DNA from: Desulfomicrobium apsheronum
GTDB lineage: Bacteria; Desulfobacterota; Desulfovibrionia; Desulfovibrionales; Desulfomicrobiaceae
DNA: 64,000 bases
NCBI RefSeq assembly: GCF_900114115.1
Contig: NZ_FORX01000017.1
Location: 1 to 64,000 of the forward strand
Direction: 5' to 3'
The translations under genes and the position numbers were made by a program. The notes beneath the pieces are model-generated. The model saw only the letters and a list, made by a program, of their open reading frames with translations. It did no database searches and had not been told where the DNA came from. Below, piece by piece: positions 8,185-17,128 of this stretch (positions are counted from its first letter, which is position 1; every line of letters starts with the position of its first letter).

Positions 8185-9815
8185 TGTCTGATCTGCCACG
8201 CCCTGAAGCGCTTTTTGCGAATATCGACTACACTCCGCCCAAGGCGGACTGGATGGACGTGCCGGTGGAGATCAAACCCGGCCGGTACTGTTACGCAGCC
8301 AACCCGGACAGCGTGAACTACTTGAGCCTGCCTCATGCCCGCAAGTGGAATCCTCTCGACGACGACTGGAAACTCCCGGAGAACTGGCAGGAAATCATCT
8401 TCAACGGCCTGCGCGAACGTCTGCAGAAGTATCGCTCGTTCAAGATCTTCATGGACATCTGCGTGCGTTGCGGCGCTTGCGCGGACAAATGTCATTTCTT
8501 CATCGGGTCCGGTGATCCGAAGAACATGCCGGTGCTGCGCGCAGAGTTGCTGCGTTCCGTCTATCGCGGCGAATTCACGACCTTCGGTAAGATCCTTGGC
8601 CGGTTCGCCGGTGGGCGCAAGCTGACTCCCGAAGTCCTCAAGGAATGGTGGTACTATTTCTTCCAGTGTTCCGAGTGTCGCCGCTGTTCGGTCTTCTGTC
8701 CCTACGGCATTGATACCGCCGAGGTGACCATCATCGGCCGCGAGCTCCTGAACCTGCTCGGCCTCAACATCGACTGGATCGCCACCCCGGTGGCCAATTG
8801 CTACCGCACGGGCAACCATCTCGGCATCCAGCCGCACGCTTTCTTCGACATGATCGACTTTTTCTGTGACGACATCGAAGATATCACCGGTATCCGTCCA
8901 GAGCCTTCGTTCAACAAGAAGGGCGCCGACATTCTCTTTATCACCCCCTCCGGAGACGTTTTCGCCGATCCGGGTACCTATACCTGCATGGGTTATCTCA
9001 TGCTGTTCGAGTACCTGAAGCGCGAATACGGTCTGGACGTGACCTGGTCCACATACGCTTCCGAGGGCGGAAACTTTGGTTTCTTCACCTCCCACGAAAC
9101 CATGAAACGCCTCAACTCCAAGATGTACATGGAAGCCGACCGCTTGGGCGTGAAATGGATTCTTGGCGGCGAATGCGGCCACATGTGGCGCGTTATCCAT
9201 CAGTACATGGACACGCTGAACGGGCCCGAATTCCAGCATTCGCGCATGGAAGTGCCCTCCAATCCGATTACCGGTACGGTGTTCAAGAATGCCGCCAGCA
9301 CCAAGATGGTCCACATTGCCGAATTCACGGCGGATCTGATCAAGCACGGCAAGCTCAATCTGAACAAGAAGCGCAACGCCAACATCCACCTGACCTGGCA
9401 TGACTCCTGTAACCCCGCTCGCGGCATGGGTCTTCTCGACGAACCCCGTTTCGTGGCCAAGAGCGTTGTCGAGAAGTTCACCGAAATGCCTGAGGGCACC
9501 ATCCGCGAGCAGACCTTCTGCTGCGGTGGCGGCGCCGGCCTGAACGCCGGTGAGAACGACGAATTGCGCATGATGGGCGGACTGCCTCGCGCCAATGCCG
9601 TCAAGTATGTCCATGACAAACACGGCGTGAACATGCTCGGATGCGTCTGCGCCATCGACCGGGCTGTACTGCCCAATTCCATGCAGTACTGGGTACCGGA
9701 AGTCGATGTTTGCGGCTTGCATGAACTTGTTGCCAATGCCCTGGTCTTTCCTGGTGAAAAGGAACGCGAAACCGATCTGCGCGGTGAAGACCTGCCCGGG
9801 ATGGAGGATGAATAA
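8184..9815 (+). CDS. dsrK: DsrK, HdrD-like iron-sulfur subunit of DsrMKJOP
   Basis: Cytoplasmic catalytic subunit that handles the DsrC trisulfide, related to heterodisulfide reductase HdrD. Two [4Fe-4S] ferredoxin motifs are visible at C93-C96-C99-C103 and C162-C165-C168-C172. CCG-domain Cys pairs follow in the C-terminal half, the last in TFCCGGGAGLNAGEND, which would bind the special cubane cluster. Length is 543 residues. It shares one base with dsrM and one with dsrJ (both TAATG). The long ORF antisense to it is a codon-bias shadow. Confidence 0.96.
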   Translation: MSDLPRPEALFANIDYTPPKADWMDVPVEIKPGRYCYAANPDSVNYLSLPHARKWNPLDDDWKLPENWQEIIFNGLRERLQKYRSFKIFMDICVRCGACADKCHFFIGSGDPKNMPVLRAELLRSVYRGEFTTFGKILGRFAGGRKLTPEVLKEWWYYFFQCSECRRCSVFCPYGIDTAEVTIIGRELLNLLGLNIDWIATPVANCYRTGNHLGIQPHAFFDMIDFFCDDIEDITGIRPEPSFNKKGADILFITPSGDVFADPGTYTCMGYLMLFEYLKREYGLDVTWSTYASEGGNFGFFTSHETMKRLNSKMYMEADRLGVKWILGGECGHMWRVIHQYMDTLNGPEFQHSRMEVPSNPITGTVFKNAASTKMVHIAEFTADLIKHGKLNLNKKRNANIHLTWHDSCNPARGMGLLDEPRFVAKSVVEKFTEMPEGTIREQTFCCGGGAGLNAGENDELRMMGGLPRANAVKYVHDKHGVNMLGCVCAIDRAVLPNSMQYWVPEVDVCGLHELVANALVFPGEKERETDLRGEDLPGMEDE

Positions 9816-10201
9816 TGTACGACAAGAATAAAATTCTGATCGGTCTTGCCGTGTTCGTGGTCTTCATGACCTATCCGTTTTGGAACAACATCGGCAGTGC
9901 CGCATATCAAAGACCCGAGTTGGAAAAGCCCAAGAACGCCAAGGACTGTGTGGAAAGCGTCGAATTCATGCGCGCCGAGCACATGGCCATGCTCAACGAA
10001 TGGCGTGATGAAGTCGTCCGCGGTGGGGAGCATGAATACCACTCCACGGCCAATCATCAGGTTTTTCAGAAGAGTCTGAGCAAGACTTGCATGAAGTGCC
10101 ATGAGAACAAGGATCAGTTCTGCGACAAATGCCATGCGACCGTTTCGGTGAACCCCTACTGCTGGGATTGTCATGTTGATCCGAAGGGGGAAAACAAATG
10201 A
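9815..10201 (+). CDS. dsrJ: Triheme cytochrome c DsrJ
   Basis: Periplasmic triheme cytochrome c of the DsrMKJOP complex. It starts MYDKNKILIGLAVFVVFMTY, a signal-anchor-like hydrophobic segment, and ends with three CxxCH haem motifs packed into about 35 residues (CMKCH, CDKCH, CWDCH). It is 128 residues long. The stop overlaps the dsrO start as ATGA. In this family one haem has an unusual His/Cys ligand; a Cys that could play that part was not assigned here. Confidence 0.95.
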   Translation: MYDKNKILIGLAVFVVFMTYPFWNNIGSAAYQRPELEKPKNAKDCVESVEFMRAEHMAMLNEWRDEVVRGGEHEYHSTANHQVFQKSLSKTCMKCHENKDQFCDKCHATVSVNPYCWDCHVDPKGENK

Positions 10202-10992
10202 AAACTTTGCGTAGAGACTTCTTGAAGATCGCTGCGGTGGCGGCTTTGGGCTGGGGAGTCCGTCCTGCCTCCGAGCTGTTGGCTGCCGGAGGAGGGACGG
10301 CAAGAGAAGGATTGCTTTTTGCATCCCGGCATTCTGTTCACTCCGGTCCCAATGCCCTCAAGGCCTCCCGTTGGGCCATGGTCATCGACACCGCCAAATT
10401 GACCGATGAGATAATTGCGGATGTGACAAACGTTTGCCACACTACGCATAATGTTCCGAATATTCCCGGTAATCAGAACCTTAAGTGGATCTGGGAAACA
10501 TCAATGGAACATCTCTTTCTGGACAACCATCACGAATATCAGCCTGAAGCCGGAGCCAAGTCGGCCCTGGCCTTATGCAACCATTGCGATAATCCCCCCT
10601 GTGTGCGGGTTTGTCCCACAAAGGCCACTTTCCAGCGTGAAGACGGCATCGTCATGATGGATTTTCATCGCTGTATCGGCTGTCGTTACTGCATGGCCGG
10701 ATGCCCCTACGGTTCGAGAAGCTTCAACTTCAGGGATCCGCGTCCGTTCATTGAAAAGATTGATCTTGATTACCCCACCCGTACCAAGGGCGTGGTCGAG
10801 AAGTGTGAATTCTGTGCCGAGCGCTTGGCTGAAGGAAAAATGCCTTCGTGCGTTGAAGTCTCCGCAGGGGCCATTACTTTCGGGGACTTGGATGACCCCG
10901 AATCCAATGTTCGCCAGTTGCTAGCTGAGCGCTTTTCCATCAGGCGCAGCCCGTACCTTGGAACCAAACCTTGTGTTTACTATCTCGTGTAA
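10198..10992 (+). CDS. dsrO: Periplasmic iron-sulfur protein DsrO, Tat-exported
   Basis: Ferredoxin-like periplasmic subunit carrying electrons between DsrJ and DsrP. The N-terminus MKTLRRDFLKIAAVAALGWG is a twin-arginine signal. Four-cysteine motifs appear at CNHCDNPPCVRVCP and CIGCRYCMAGCPYG, with CEFC later. The motif usually found first in four-cluster relatives is reduced to a single Cys (VCHTTHNVP), and the matching last Cys is Ser (SCVEVSAG). That co-loss fits a three-cluster protein. Length is 264 residues. Confidence 0.94.
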   Translation: MKTLRRDFLKIAAVAALGWGVRPASELLAAGGGTAREGLLFASRHSVHSGPNALKASRWAMVIDTAKLTDEIIADVTNVCHTTHNVPNIPGNQNLKWIWETSMEHLFLDNHHEYQPEAGAKSALALCNHCDNPPCVRVCPTKATFQREDGIVMMDFHRCIGCRYCMAGCPYGSRSFNFRDPRPFIEKIDLDYPTRTKGVVEKCEFCAERLAEGKMPSCVEVSAGAITFGDLDDPESNVRQLLAERFSIRRSPYLGTKPCVYYLV

Positions 10993-11002
10993 GGGGTAAG
11001 TC

Positions 11003-12157
11003 ATGCTTGAAAAAGCCATAAATGGATCAAAAATTTATTGGGGTTGGATAGCCTTTTTGCTCCTGCTGATGAGCATCGGGGCTGCTTGTTATTGGCAACA
11101 GCTCTCGCACGGTCTGACAATCACGGGTATGAGCCGTGATGTCTCCTGGGGATTTTACATCGCGCAGTTCACCTTTCTGGTCGGCGTGGCTGCTTCCGCC
11201 GTCATGCTGGTGATTCCGAAATACCTTCACAACTACCAGAAGTTCGGCAAGATTCTCATTCTTGGTGAGTTCAACGCCGTGGCCATGGTCATTCTGTGCC
11301 TGCTGTTCATTGTCGCCGACCTCGGTTCGCCGCAGCGTCTGATGAACGTGCTGCTTCATCCCACACCCAACTCCGTGTTGTTTTGGGACATGGTGGTTCT
11401 GAACGGCTATCTGCTCATCAACATACTTGTGGGCTGGGTTACCCTTGAGGCCGAGCGCAAACAGGTCGCTCCCCCCAAGTGGATCAAGTTCTTCATCTAT
11501 CTGTCCATTCCTTGGGCTGTTTCCATCCATACGGTCACGGCCTTCCTGTATTGCGGTCTGCCTGGCCGCGGTTACTGGCTGACCGCCGTGCTGGCCGCAC
11601 GCTTCCTGGCATCTGCCTTCGCCGCGGGCCCCGCATTCCTGATTCTGGTGACGTATATCGCCAAGATCTTTACCGGCTTTGATCCCGGCAAGGGCGTACT
11701 GTCCACGCTTGGAAAGACGGTGGTCTACGCCATGTGCGTGAACCTCTTTCTGCTCCTGTGCGAAGTGTTCACGGTTTTCTACAGCCAGATTCCTTCGCAC
11801 ATGGCTCACCTTCAGTACCTGTTCGTCGGCTATCACGGACACGGCGTGCTGGTGCCTTGGATGTGGTCGGCGATGATCATGGCTGTTGTCGGCATCCTTA
11901 TCCTGATCGTTCCCAAGAACAGGGAGCAGGACAACCTGCTGATCATCGGCTGTCTGCTTATTTTTATCGGCGCTTGGATCGACAAGGGCCTGGGAATGAT
12001 CGGCGGCGGCTTTGTGCCGAACCCGTTGCATGAGATTACGGAATACGTGCCCAGTCAGCTGGAGCTTGGCGTATCCCTAGGCATCTACGCCACGGGCTTC
12101 CTGGTTCTGACCATCCTCTACAAAGTCGCGATCGGCGTTAAGCAGGAAATCGAATAA
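11003..12157 (+). CDS. dsrP: DsrP, NrfD-family menaquinol-interacting membrane subunit
   Basis: Polytopic membrane protein of the NrfD/PsrC family, expected to exchange electrons between quinone and DsrO. The 384 residues show about ten hydrophobic helices starting at IYWGWIAFLLLLMSIGAACY, no cofactor-binding Cys cluster, and a short cytoplasmic tail. It follows dsrO by 10 bp with its own AAGGGG site. A GC-rich hairpin just after the stop marks the end of the dsrMKJOP transcript. Confidence 0.95.
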   Translation: MLEKAINGSKIYWGWIAFLLLLMSIGAACYWQQLSHGLTITGMSRDVSWGFYIAQFTFLVGVAASAVMLVIPKYLHNYQKFGKILILGEFNAVAMVILCLLFIVADLGSPQRLMNVLLHPTPNSVLFWDMVVLNGYLLINILVGWVTLEAERKQVAPPKWIKFFIYLSIPWAVSIHTVTAFLYCGLPGRGYWLTAVLAARFLASAFAAGPAFLILVTYIAKIFTGFDPGKGVLSTLGKTVVYAMCVNLFLLLCEVFTVFYSQIPSHMAHLQYLFVGYHGHGVLVPWMWSAMIMAVVGILILIVPKNREQDNLLIIGCLLIFIGAWIDKGLGMIGGGFVPNPLHEITEYVPSQLELGVSLGIYATGFLVLTILYKVAIGVKQEIE

Positions 12158-12166
12158 CAAGATAAT

Positions 12167-12197
12167 CGCGGGCGTTATTTTTAGCGCCCGCGTTTCT
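12167..12197 (+). terminator. Terminator-like hairpin after dsrP
   Basis: CGCGGGCG (12167-12174) pairs perfectly with CGCCCGCG (12185-12192) around a 10-nt loop. A short TTTCTTAT tract follows. It lies 9 bp after the dsrP stop. Confidence 0.8.
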
Positions 12198-12333
12198 TAT
12201 TCCTTGAAATTAAAGGATTATTTCCCTTTGTCATCAAGGTCGCTATTTAGGTTTACAGCCTTTTTGAAGGTGTGTAAGGGTCCCTTATTCAACCCGCATA
12301 AGCGGGAATTAAAAAGAATTTTGGAGGTTGATC

Positions 12334-12522
12334 ATGGGTTATTCGGTTATCGTCGACAGCGACAAGTGCATCGGTTGTGGCGAATGTGTGGATGTTTGCC
12401 CTGTTGAAGTGTATGAGCTTCAGAATGGCAAGGCCGTCCCAGTGAACGAAGAGGAATGTCTTGGTTGCGAATCCTGCATCGAAGTTTGCGAGCAGAACGC
12501 CATCACAATCGAAGAGAACTAG
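12334..12522 (+). CDS. Small 2[4Fe-4S] ferredoxin
   Basis: A 62-residue bacterial-type ferredoxin with two [4Fe-4S] motifs, CIGCGECVDVCP and CLGCESCIEVCE, in the usual pseudo-twofold arrangement. The ATG at 12334 is well placed behind TTGGAGG; an in-frame TTG six bases earlier is less likely. The second motif ends in CEQ instead of CP. A small CCCGC/GCGGG hairpin (12293-12306) lies in the leader. Its position between dsrMKJOP and dsrAB suggests a role as electron donor in sulfite reduction, which is inference from context. Confidence 0.93.
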   Translation: MGYSVIVDSDKCIGCGECVDVCPVEVYELQNGKAVPVNEEECLGCESCIEVCEQNAITIEEN

Positions 12523-12535
12523 GTCTTTTTTTTAT

Positions 12536-12558
12536 GGCAGGCCCTGCCGGGGCCTGCC
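12536..12558 (+). terminator. GC-rich hairpin after the ferredoxin gene
   Basis: GGCAGGCCC (12536-12544) pairs with GGGCCTGCC (12550-12558) around a 5-nt loop, 14 bp past the ferredoxin stop. The T8 tract lies before the stem, not after it, so this may protect a transcript end or act as a weak terminator. Confidence 0.45.
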
Positions 12559-12691
12559 AGTTACCTCCGGCAATTTCAATTTTGAACTTCGCGCTGCGCC
12601 CGGCACGAAGTACTTTATCCCAAGTCCCTTTTTTTTCCATGTAATCGACATTTCTGCGGGATTGAACGTATCCCAGCGAGGGAATTTCTCC

Positions 12692-13393
12692 ATGAATCTG
12701 GATTTATCGCAATTTTTCACGGAATATGAATCGCTTGTGGCTCAAGTCGATGCCGTCTTTCAAAAGGTTTCGGGCAATTTCGCCTCTGAAGTGCGTTGCA
12801 AGGAAGGATGCAGCGATTGTTGTCACGCTCTTTTCGATGTGACGCTGATCGAGGCCATGTATCTCAATCACAAATTTTCCGAGCTTGATGAAATCCGCAG
12901 GAATGAAATTCTGATCGAAGCCGACAAGGCTGACCGCAAGGCGTATGTCCTCAAGAAAAAGGTTTCGAAAGAGGCCGGTGAAGTCGATCATTCCGAGATT
13001 CTGCTCCGGACCGCCAAGGAGCGCCTTCGTTGTCCGCTTCTTGATTCCGCGGACAAGTGCGCTCTTTACCCTTACCGTCCCATAACGTGCCGGATTTACG
13101 GCATTCCGCTTGATATCGGCGGTAAATCCCATACTTGCGGCTTGTCGGGTTTCGAACCCGGTCGCCCCTATCCAGCCGTGAAGCTTGAGCGTATTCAGGA
13201 CATGCTTCTGTCGCTCAGTAACCGGGTTCTGGATTCCGTTGGATCCCAGTATGCCGATTTCCGCCTGATGCATGTGCCTGTCTCCACGGCGCTCATGACG
13301 GTTTATTCCGATGAATTTTTTGGCACTGGCGGTGTCCAGCCCGAGGCCCCCGCAGAACGGGGAGCTTCTGAACCCGGAGGCAAAGATGCATAG
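12692..13393 (+). CDS. YkgJ-family cysteine-cluster protein (dsr-linked)
   Basis: A 233-residue protein of the YkgJ/UPF0153 type, thought to bind zinc or an iron-sulfur cluster. Visible ligands are CKEGCSDCCH near residue 40, then CPLLDSADKCALYPYRPITCRIYG (quoted in parts: CPLL, DKCALY, ITCRIYG) and a later Cys. The start at 12692 follows GAGGGA; upstream in-frame sequence crosses the ferredoxin gene and is not plausible. The last 8 bases overlap the next gene. A second YkgJ protein lies at 19381. Function is unknown; conserved placement in the dsr block would suggest maturation or electron transfer. Confidence 0.8.
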   Translation: MNLDLSQFFTEYESLVAQVDAVFQKVSGNFASEVRCKEGCSDCCHALFDVTLIEAMYLNHKFSELDEIRRNEILIEADKADRKAYVLKKKVSKEAGEVDHSEILLRTAKERLRCPLLDSADKCALYPYRPITCRIYGIPLDIGGKSHTCGLSGFEPGRPYPAVKLERIQDMLLSLSNRVLDSVGSQYADFRLMHVPVSTALMTVYSDEFFGTGGVQPEAPAERGASEPGGKDA

Positions 13394-13757
13394 ACCCATG
13401 AACATGACTGACGAGCACGAGGCGCAGAAGAAGGCCATCTATGAGAAAATGGCTCCACGCAGGCGCAAGTTCGTGGATCGGATAGGTTACGATCGCTGGA
13501 ATCCTTTTGCCGAGCCAAAGGAACCGATCGAATGGCGGACCGATGGAACAAAGCGCACGACTCAGCAGCTTGTGCGTGAATATCTGCAGAATCATGCCCC
13601 TGAAAAGTACAGCAATGCCTACGGGCAGGGCGTTCTTGAAATGTGTTTGGGCATGGTGAACGGTGATGAGCGATATATTGGAATGTTTGAATTTTCCAGA
13701 TGGTATGCTGCAGAACTTGAAAAGCATAATATCGATATCAACGACTATATGCCCTAG
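13386..13757 (+). CDS. Uncharacterised small protein in the dsr block
   Basis: A 123-residue soluble protein starting at ATG 13386 behind GGAGG and overlapping the preceding stop by 8 bases. It is highly charged at the N-terminus (EAQKKAIYEKMAPRRRKF), then has a WNPF-EPKEPIEWRTDGT segment and a helical C-terminal half (QQLVREYLQNHAPEKYS, GVLEMCLGMVNGDERYIGMFEF). No signal, membrane helix or Cys cluster is seen. I do not recognise the family. Its overlap with the YkgJ gene, and the TPR gene 10 bp later, indicate a small operon leading to dsrA. Confidence 0.8.
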   Translation: MHRPMNMTDEHEAQKKAIYEKMAPRRRKFVDRIGYDRWNPFAEPKEPIEWRTDGTKRTTQQLVREYLQNHAPEKYSNAYGQGVLEMCLGMVNGDERYIGMFEFSRWYAAELEKHNIDINDYMP

Positions 13758-13767
13758 GTAGGTACTT

Positions 13768-14391
13768 ATGAAACAAAGAGCTGATTATGGTCCTAAAAGT
13801 GTCGATGCATTAAAGGCCGCATTGCAAGATAATCCGGATTCTGCTGCGCTTCTCTATAATCTGGGCGTTTCCCTGGTTGCTGACCGGAACCTGGCTGAAG
13901 CAAAGAAAGCATTTCAAGAAGTGCTTGCGCTGGAGCCGAACATCGCGGAAGCTTATGTGCAGCTTGGTGGTTTGGCAATGCACGATGGAGATCTTGATGA
14001 ATGTCTCAAGATGAACAAAAAAGCTGCCGAAGTACGGCCGCGTTTTGCTGTTCCGTGGGGAAATATCGGATTTGTGCATATGCAGCAGCAAAATCCGGAT
14101 AAGGCTGTGAAGGCGCTTAAAAAAGCATTGAGCTTTGATCCGCAATTCATCCAGGCTCATACTACGCTTGGCAGTGCCTATCTTGCACTTGGCGATCCGG
14201 ACGGATGCATCATGCAATGCTCAAAAGCCCTCGAGATCGAACCGATGTTTGGTCCTGCCTACAACAACATAGGTCTTGCCTATCTTGACAAGGGCGAACC
14301 CAAGAAGGCGATCATGTATTTCGACAAGGCTGTAGAAACGGGGTTTGAGGTTGAAGCTCAAGTGCTTGAAGAAATCAAGCAGTACCGTTAA
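13768..14391 (+). CDS. Tetratricopeptide-repeat protein
   Basis: A 207-residue protein made almost entirely of about five TPR units, for example LYNLGVSLVADRNLAEAKKA, AYVQLGGLAMHDGDLDECLK and AYNNIGLAYLDKGEPKKAIM. TPRs form a concave protein-binding surface. There is no signal peptide, so it should be cytoplasmic. It begins 10 bp after the unknown gene and precedes dsrA by about 180 bp. A scaffold or assembly role for Dsr proteins is inferred only from its place. Confidence 0.88.
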   Translation: MKQRADYGPKSVDALKAALQDNPDSAALLYNLGVSLVADRNLAEAKKAFQEVLALEPNIAEAYVQLGGLAMHDGDLDECLKMNKKAAEVRPRFAVPWGNIGFVHMQQQNPDKAVKALKKALSFDPQFIQAHTTLGSAYLALGDPDGCIMQCSKALEIEPMFGPAYNNIGLAYLDKGEPKKAIMYFDKAVETGFEVEAQVLEEIKQYR

Positions 14392-14570
14392 GCCAAGCCC
14401 AGACTGGGTTGAACGAAATACCGGTTGACAAAACGGCGGCATTGTACGAAGATTCACGAGCATCAATTTTTCAGAACTAGCTGAAATTGTTAAGAGGTTG
14501 AGGGTCGCGCAGTAGTTTAATACCAGCGCGATGACTGTGCACGGTCTAATCTTTTTAAGGAGGATGTGTA
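14392..14570 (+). promoter_or_regulatory. dsrA leader with candidate operator
   Basis: A TTGACA hexamer occurs at about 14424, without a convincing -10 at standard spacing. An inverted repeat TTTCAG-N6-CTGAAA (14469-14486) is embedded in a longer AATTT/AAATT symmetry and could be an operator. The dsrA ribosome site is a strong AAGGAGG. The repeat does not match the Rex or HcpR consensus I know. Confidence 0.4.
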
Positions 14571-15884
14571 ATGGCTAAACATGCGACCCCGTTGCTGGAT
14601 CAGCTTCAGAGCGGTCCGTGGCCGAGTTTTGTGGCGGACATCAAGGAGGAAGCCGAGAGACGTCATAAAAACGTGAATAACGTGGAATACCAGATTCCTG
14701 TTGACGTTTGCGATGACCTTCTCGGAATCCTGGAACTGTCCTATAAGGACGGCACCACTCACTGGAAGCACGGCGGCATCGTCGGCGTTTTCGGTTATGG
14801 CGGCGGCGTAATCGGTCGTTATTGTGACCAGCCCCAGATGTTCCCCGGCGTTGCTCATTTTCATACCATTCGTGTCGCTCAGCCCGCGGGCATGTACTAC
14901 ACGACTGATTTCCTGAAGCAGCTCTGCGACCTGTGGGACATGCGTGGATCCGGTTTGACCAATATGCATGGCGCCACCGGCGACATCGTGTTGCTGGGAA
15001 CGACCACTCCTCAGCTGGAAGAATTCTACTTTGAGCTGACCCACAAAATGAACAACGACTTGGGTGGTTCCGGTTCCAACCTGCGTACCCCCGCTTCCTG
15101 TCTTGGTGACTCCCGTTGCGAATGGGCTTGTTACGACGCTCAGGAACTGTGCTACCAGATGACTCAGGAATACCAGGACGAACTGCATCGCCCTGCTTTC
15201 CCCTACAAGTTCAAATTCAAGTTTGATGGTTGCCCGAATGGTTGCGTGGCTTCCATCGCTCGTTCCGACATGTCCTTCATCGGTACATGGCGCGACGACA
15301 TCCGCATCGACCAGGAAGCTGTCGCCGCTTATGTCGGTGGCGAAATCCAGCCTAACGGCGGCGCGCATTCCGGCAAGGATTGGGGAGCCTTTGACATCCA
15401 GAAGGAAGTCATCGACCTGTGTCCCACCGAATGCATGTGGATGGAAGATGGCAAGCTGCAGATCAACAACCGCGAATGTACCCGTTGCATGCACTGTCTG
15501 AACGTCATGCCCCGCGCACTGCGCATCGGCAATGACCGCGGTCTTTCCATCCTGGTCGGCGCCAAGGCTCCGATTCTCGATGGCGCCCAGATGGGTTCCC
15601 TGCTCGTGCCCTTCATCAAGGTCGAAGAGCCCTACGACGAGATCAAGGAAATCATCGAAGGTATCTGGGAATGGTGGATGGAAGAAGGCAAGAACCGTGA
15701 GCGTCTTGGTGAGCTCATCAAGCGTCAGGGCCTGGCCAAGGCCATCGCCGCTGTTGGCCTGACTCCTGTGCCTCAGCATGTTATGGAACCCCGTCACAAC
15801 CCGTACATCTTCTGGAAGGAAGAGGACGTTGAAGGCGGCTGGGATCGCGACATCGCGGATTACCGTAAACACCATCAGAGATAA
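14571..15884 (+). CDS. dsrA: Dissimilatory sulfite reductase alpha subunit DsrA
   Basis: Catalytic alpha subunit of the sirohaem sulfite reductase that reduces sulfite in the cytoplasm with DsrC as co-substrate. At 437 residues it has standard length. The sirohaem-linked cluster cysteines are visible at 177, 183, 221 and 225 (SCLGDSRC and GCPNGC). The inserted ferredoxin domain has C284, C303, C306 and C309 (CPTEC ... CTRCMHC). Start is ATG 14571 behind AAGGAGG. dsrB follows after 14 bp. Confidence 0.98.
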   Translation: MAKHATPLLDQLQSGPWPSFVADIKEEAERRHKNVNNVEYQIPVDVCDDLLGILELSYKDGTTHWKHGGIVGVFGYGGGVIGRYCDQPQMFPGVAHFHTIRVAQPAGMYYTTDFLKQLCDLWDMRGSGLTNMHGATGDIVLLGTTTPQLEEFYFELTHKMNNDLGGSGSNLRTPASCLGDSRCEWACYDAQELCYQMTQEYQDELHRPAFPYKFKFKFDGCPNGCVASIARSDMSFIGTWRDDIRIDQEAVAAYVGGEIQPNGGAHSGKDWGAFDIQKEVIDLCPTECMWMEDGKLQINNRECTRCMHCLNVMPRALRIGNDRGLSILVGAKAPILDGAQMGSLLVPFIKVEEPYDEIKEIIEGIWEWWMEEGKNRERLGELIKRQGLAKAIAAVGLTPVPQHVMEPRHNPYIFWKEEDVEGGWDRDIADYRKHHQR

Positions 15885-15898
15885 GAAGGGGGTTGAAA

Positions 15899-17059
15899 AT
15901 GGCTTTTGTTTCTTCCGGATACAATCCCGAAAAACCAATGGAAAACAGGATTTCGGACATCGGCCCCCGCCATGCTTCCGACTTCTTTCCTCCGGTCATT
16001 GCCAAGAACAAAGGGCAGTGGCTGTGGCACGAAATCTGTGAACCCGGCATCCTGATGCACAAGGCCGAGAGCGGCGACGAAGTCTACACTGTTCGTTGCG
16101 GCGGCGCTCGTCTGATGTCCATCGGCCACATTCGCGAAATCTGCGAAATCGCCGACAAGTTCTGCGGTGGGCATCTGCGCTTCACCACTCGTAACAACAT
16201 TGAGTTCATGGTTACCACTCTTGATGAAGCCAAGAAGCTCAAAGAATACTTGAACGCCCAGAAGTTCGACGGTGGCAGCTTCAAGTTCCCCGTTGGCGGC
16301 ACCGGCGCCGGCATCACCAACATCGTTCATACCCAGGGTTGGGTCCACTGCCACACCCCTGCAACGGACGCTTCCGGTACGGTCAAGGTCGTTCTGGATG
16401 AACTCTTCGAAGAGTTCGGCCAGATGCGCATGCCTGCCCAGGTCCGCATCTCCATGGCTTGCTGTCTGAACATGTGCGGCGCCGTACACTGCTCCGACAT
16501 CGCAATCCTTGGTTATCACCGCAAGCCTCCGGTCATCGACCACGAGTGGCTGGACAACCTGTGCGAAATTCCGTTGGCCGTTGCCGCCTGCCCCGTAGGC
16601 GCCATCCGTCCGACCAAGAAGGAAATCGTCACTGAAGCCGGTGAGACCAAGACCGTGAACACCGTTGCCATCAAGAACGAGCGCTGCATGTTCTGCGGTA
16701 ACTGCTACACCATGTGTCCGTCTCTGCCCCTGTCCGACCAGACTGGTGACGGCCTGGTCATCATGGCCGGCGGCAAGGTTTCCAACCGCATCAGCAATCC
16801 CAAGTTCTCCAAGGTCGTCGTGGCCTTCATTCCCAACGAACCGCCTCGCTGGCCCAAACTGGCCAAGACCATCCGCCAGATCGTCGAAGCCTATGCTGCC
16901 GACGCCCGCAAGTACGAGCGTGTTGGTGACTGGGCTGAGCGCATTGGTTGGGAGCGTTTCTTCGAGAAGTGCGGACTGGATTTCTCCGAGCACATGATTG
17001 ATGACTTCCGTGATCCTGCGTACTACACTTGGCGCCAGACCACGAACTTCAAGTTCTAA
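15899..17059 (+). CDS. dsrB: Dissimilatory sulfite reductase beta subunit DsrB
   Basis: Beta subunit carrying the functional sirohaem site of the alpha2beta2 reductase. Length is 386 residues. Cys151, Cys188, Cys189 and Cys193 (CH, ACCLNMC) match the sirohaem-[4Fe-4S] ligands of the family, and the ferredoxin domain has C231, C263, C266 and C269 ([18 protein letters not shown]). The start is ATG 15899 after AAGGGGG; an in-frame TTG six bases earlier is unlikely. A GNRA-loop hairpin separates it from dsrD. Confidence 0.98.
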   Translation: MAFVSSGYNPEKPMENRISDIGPRHASDFFPPVIAKNKGQWLWHEICEPGILMHKAESGDEVYTVRCGGARLMSIGHIREICEIADKFCGGHLRFTTRNNIEFMVTTLDEAKKLKEYLNAQKFDGGSFKFPVGGTGAGITNIVHTQGWVHCHTPATDASGTVKVVLDELFEEFGQMRMPAQVRISMACCLNMCGAVHCSDIAILGYHRKPPVIDHEWLDNLCEIPLAVAACPVGAIRPTKKEIVTEAGETKTVNTVAIKNERCMFCGNCYTMCPSLPLSDQTGDGLVIMAGGKVSNRISNPKFSKVVVAFIPNEPPRWPKLAKTIRQIVEAYAADARKYERVGDWAERIGWERFFEKCGLDFSEHMIDDFRDPAYYTWRQTTNFKF

Positions 17060-17085
17060 ACTGGTCGCTGAGAACCGACAACCTA

Positions 17086-17109
17086 TAGGGCCGACGCAAG
17101 TCGGCCCTA
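17086..17109 (+). promoter_or_regulatory. GNRA-loop hairpin between dsrB and dsrD
   Basis: A perfect 10-bp stem, TAGGGCCGAC against GTCGGCCCTA, closes a GCAA tetraloop. No T-tract follows, so this is not a standard terminator. An mRNA stabiliser or processing point that sets the dsrAB to dsrD ratio is the likely role (inference). Confidence 0.65.
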
Positions 17110-17128
17110 AACCATAAGAGAGGCGAGC

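Noticed and set aside
8091-9722. 543-residue ORF antisense to dsrK, and a 374-residue ORF at 9200-10324
   Set aside because: Both lie inside dsrK/dsrJ on the other strand, are His/Val/Gly-rich as expected for codon-bias shadows, and show no family motif.
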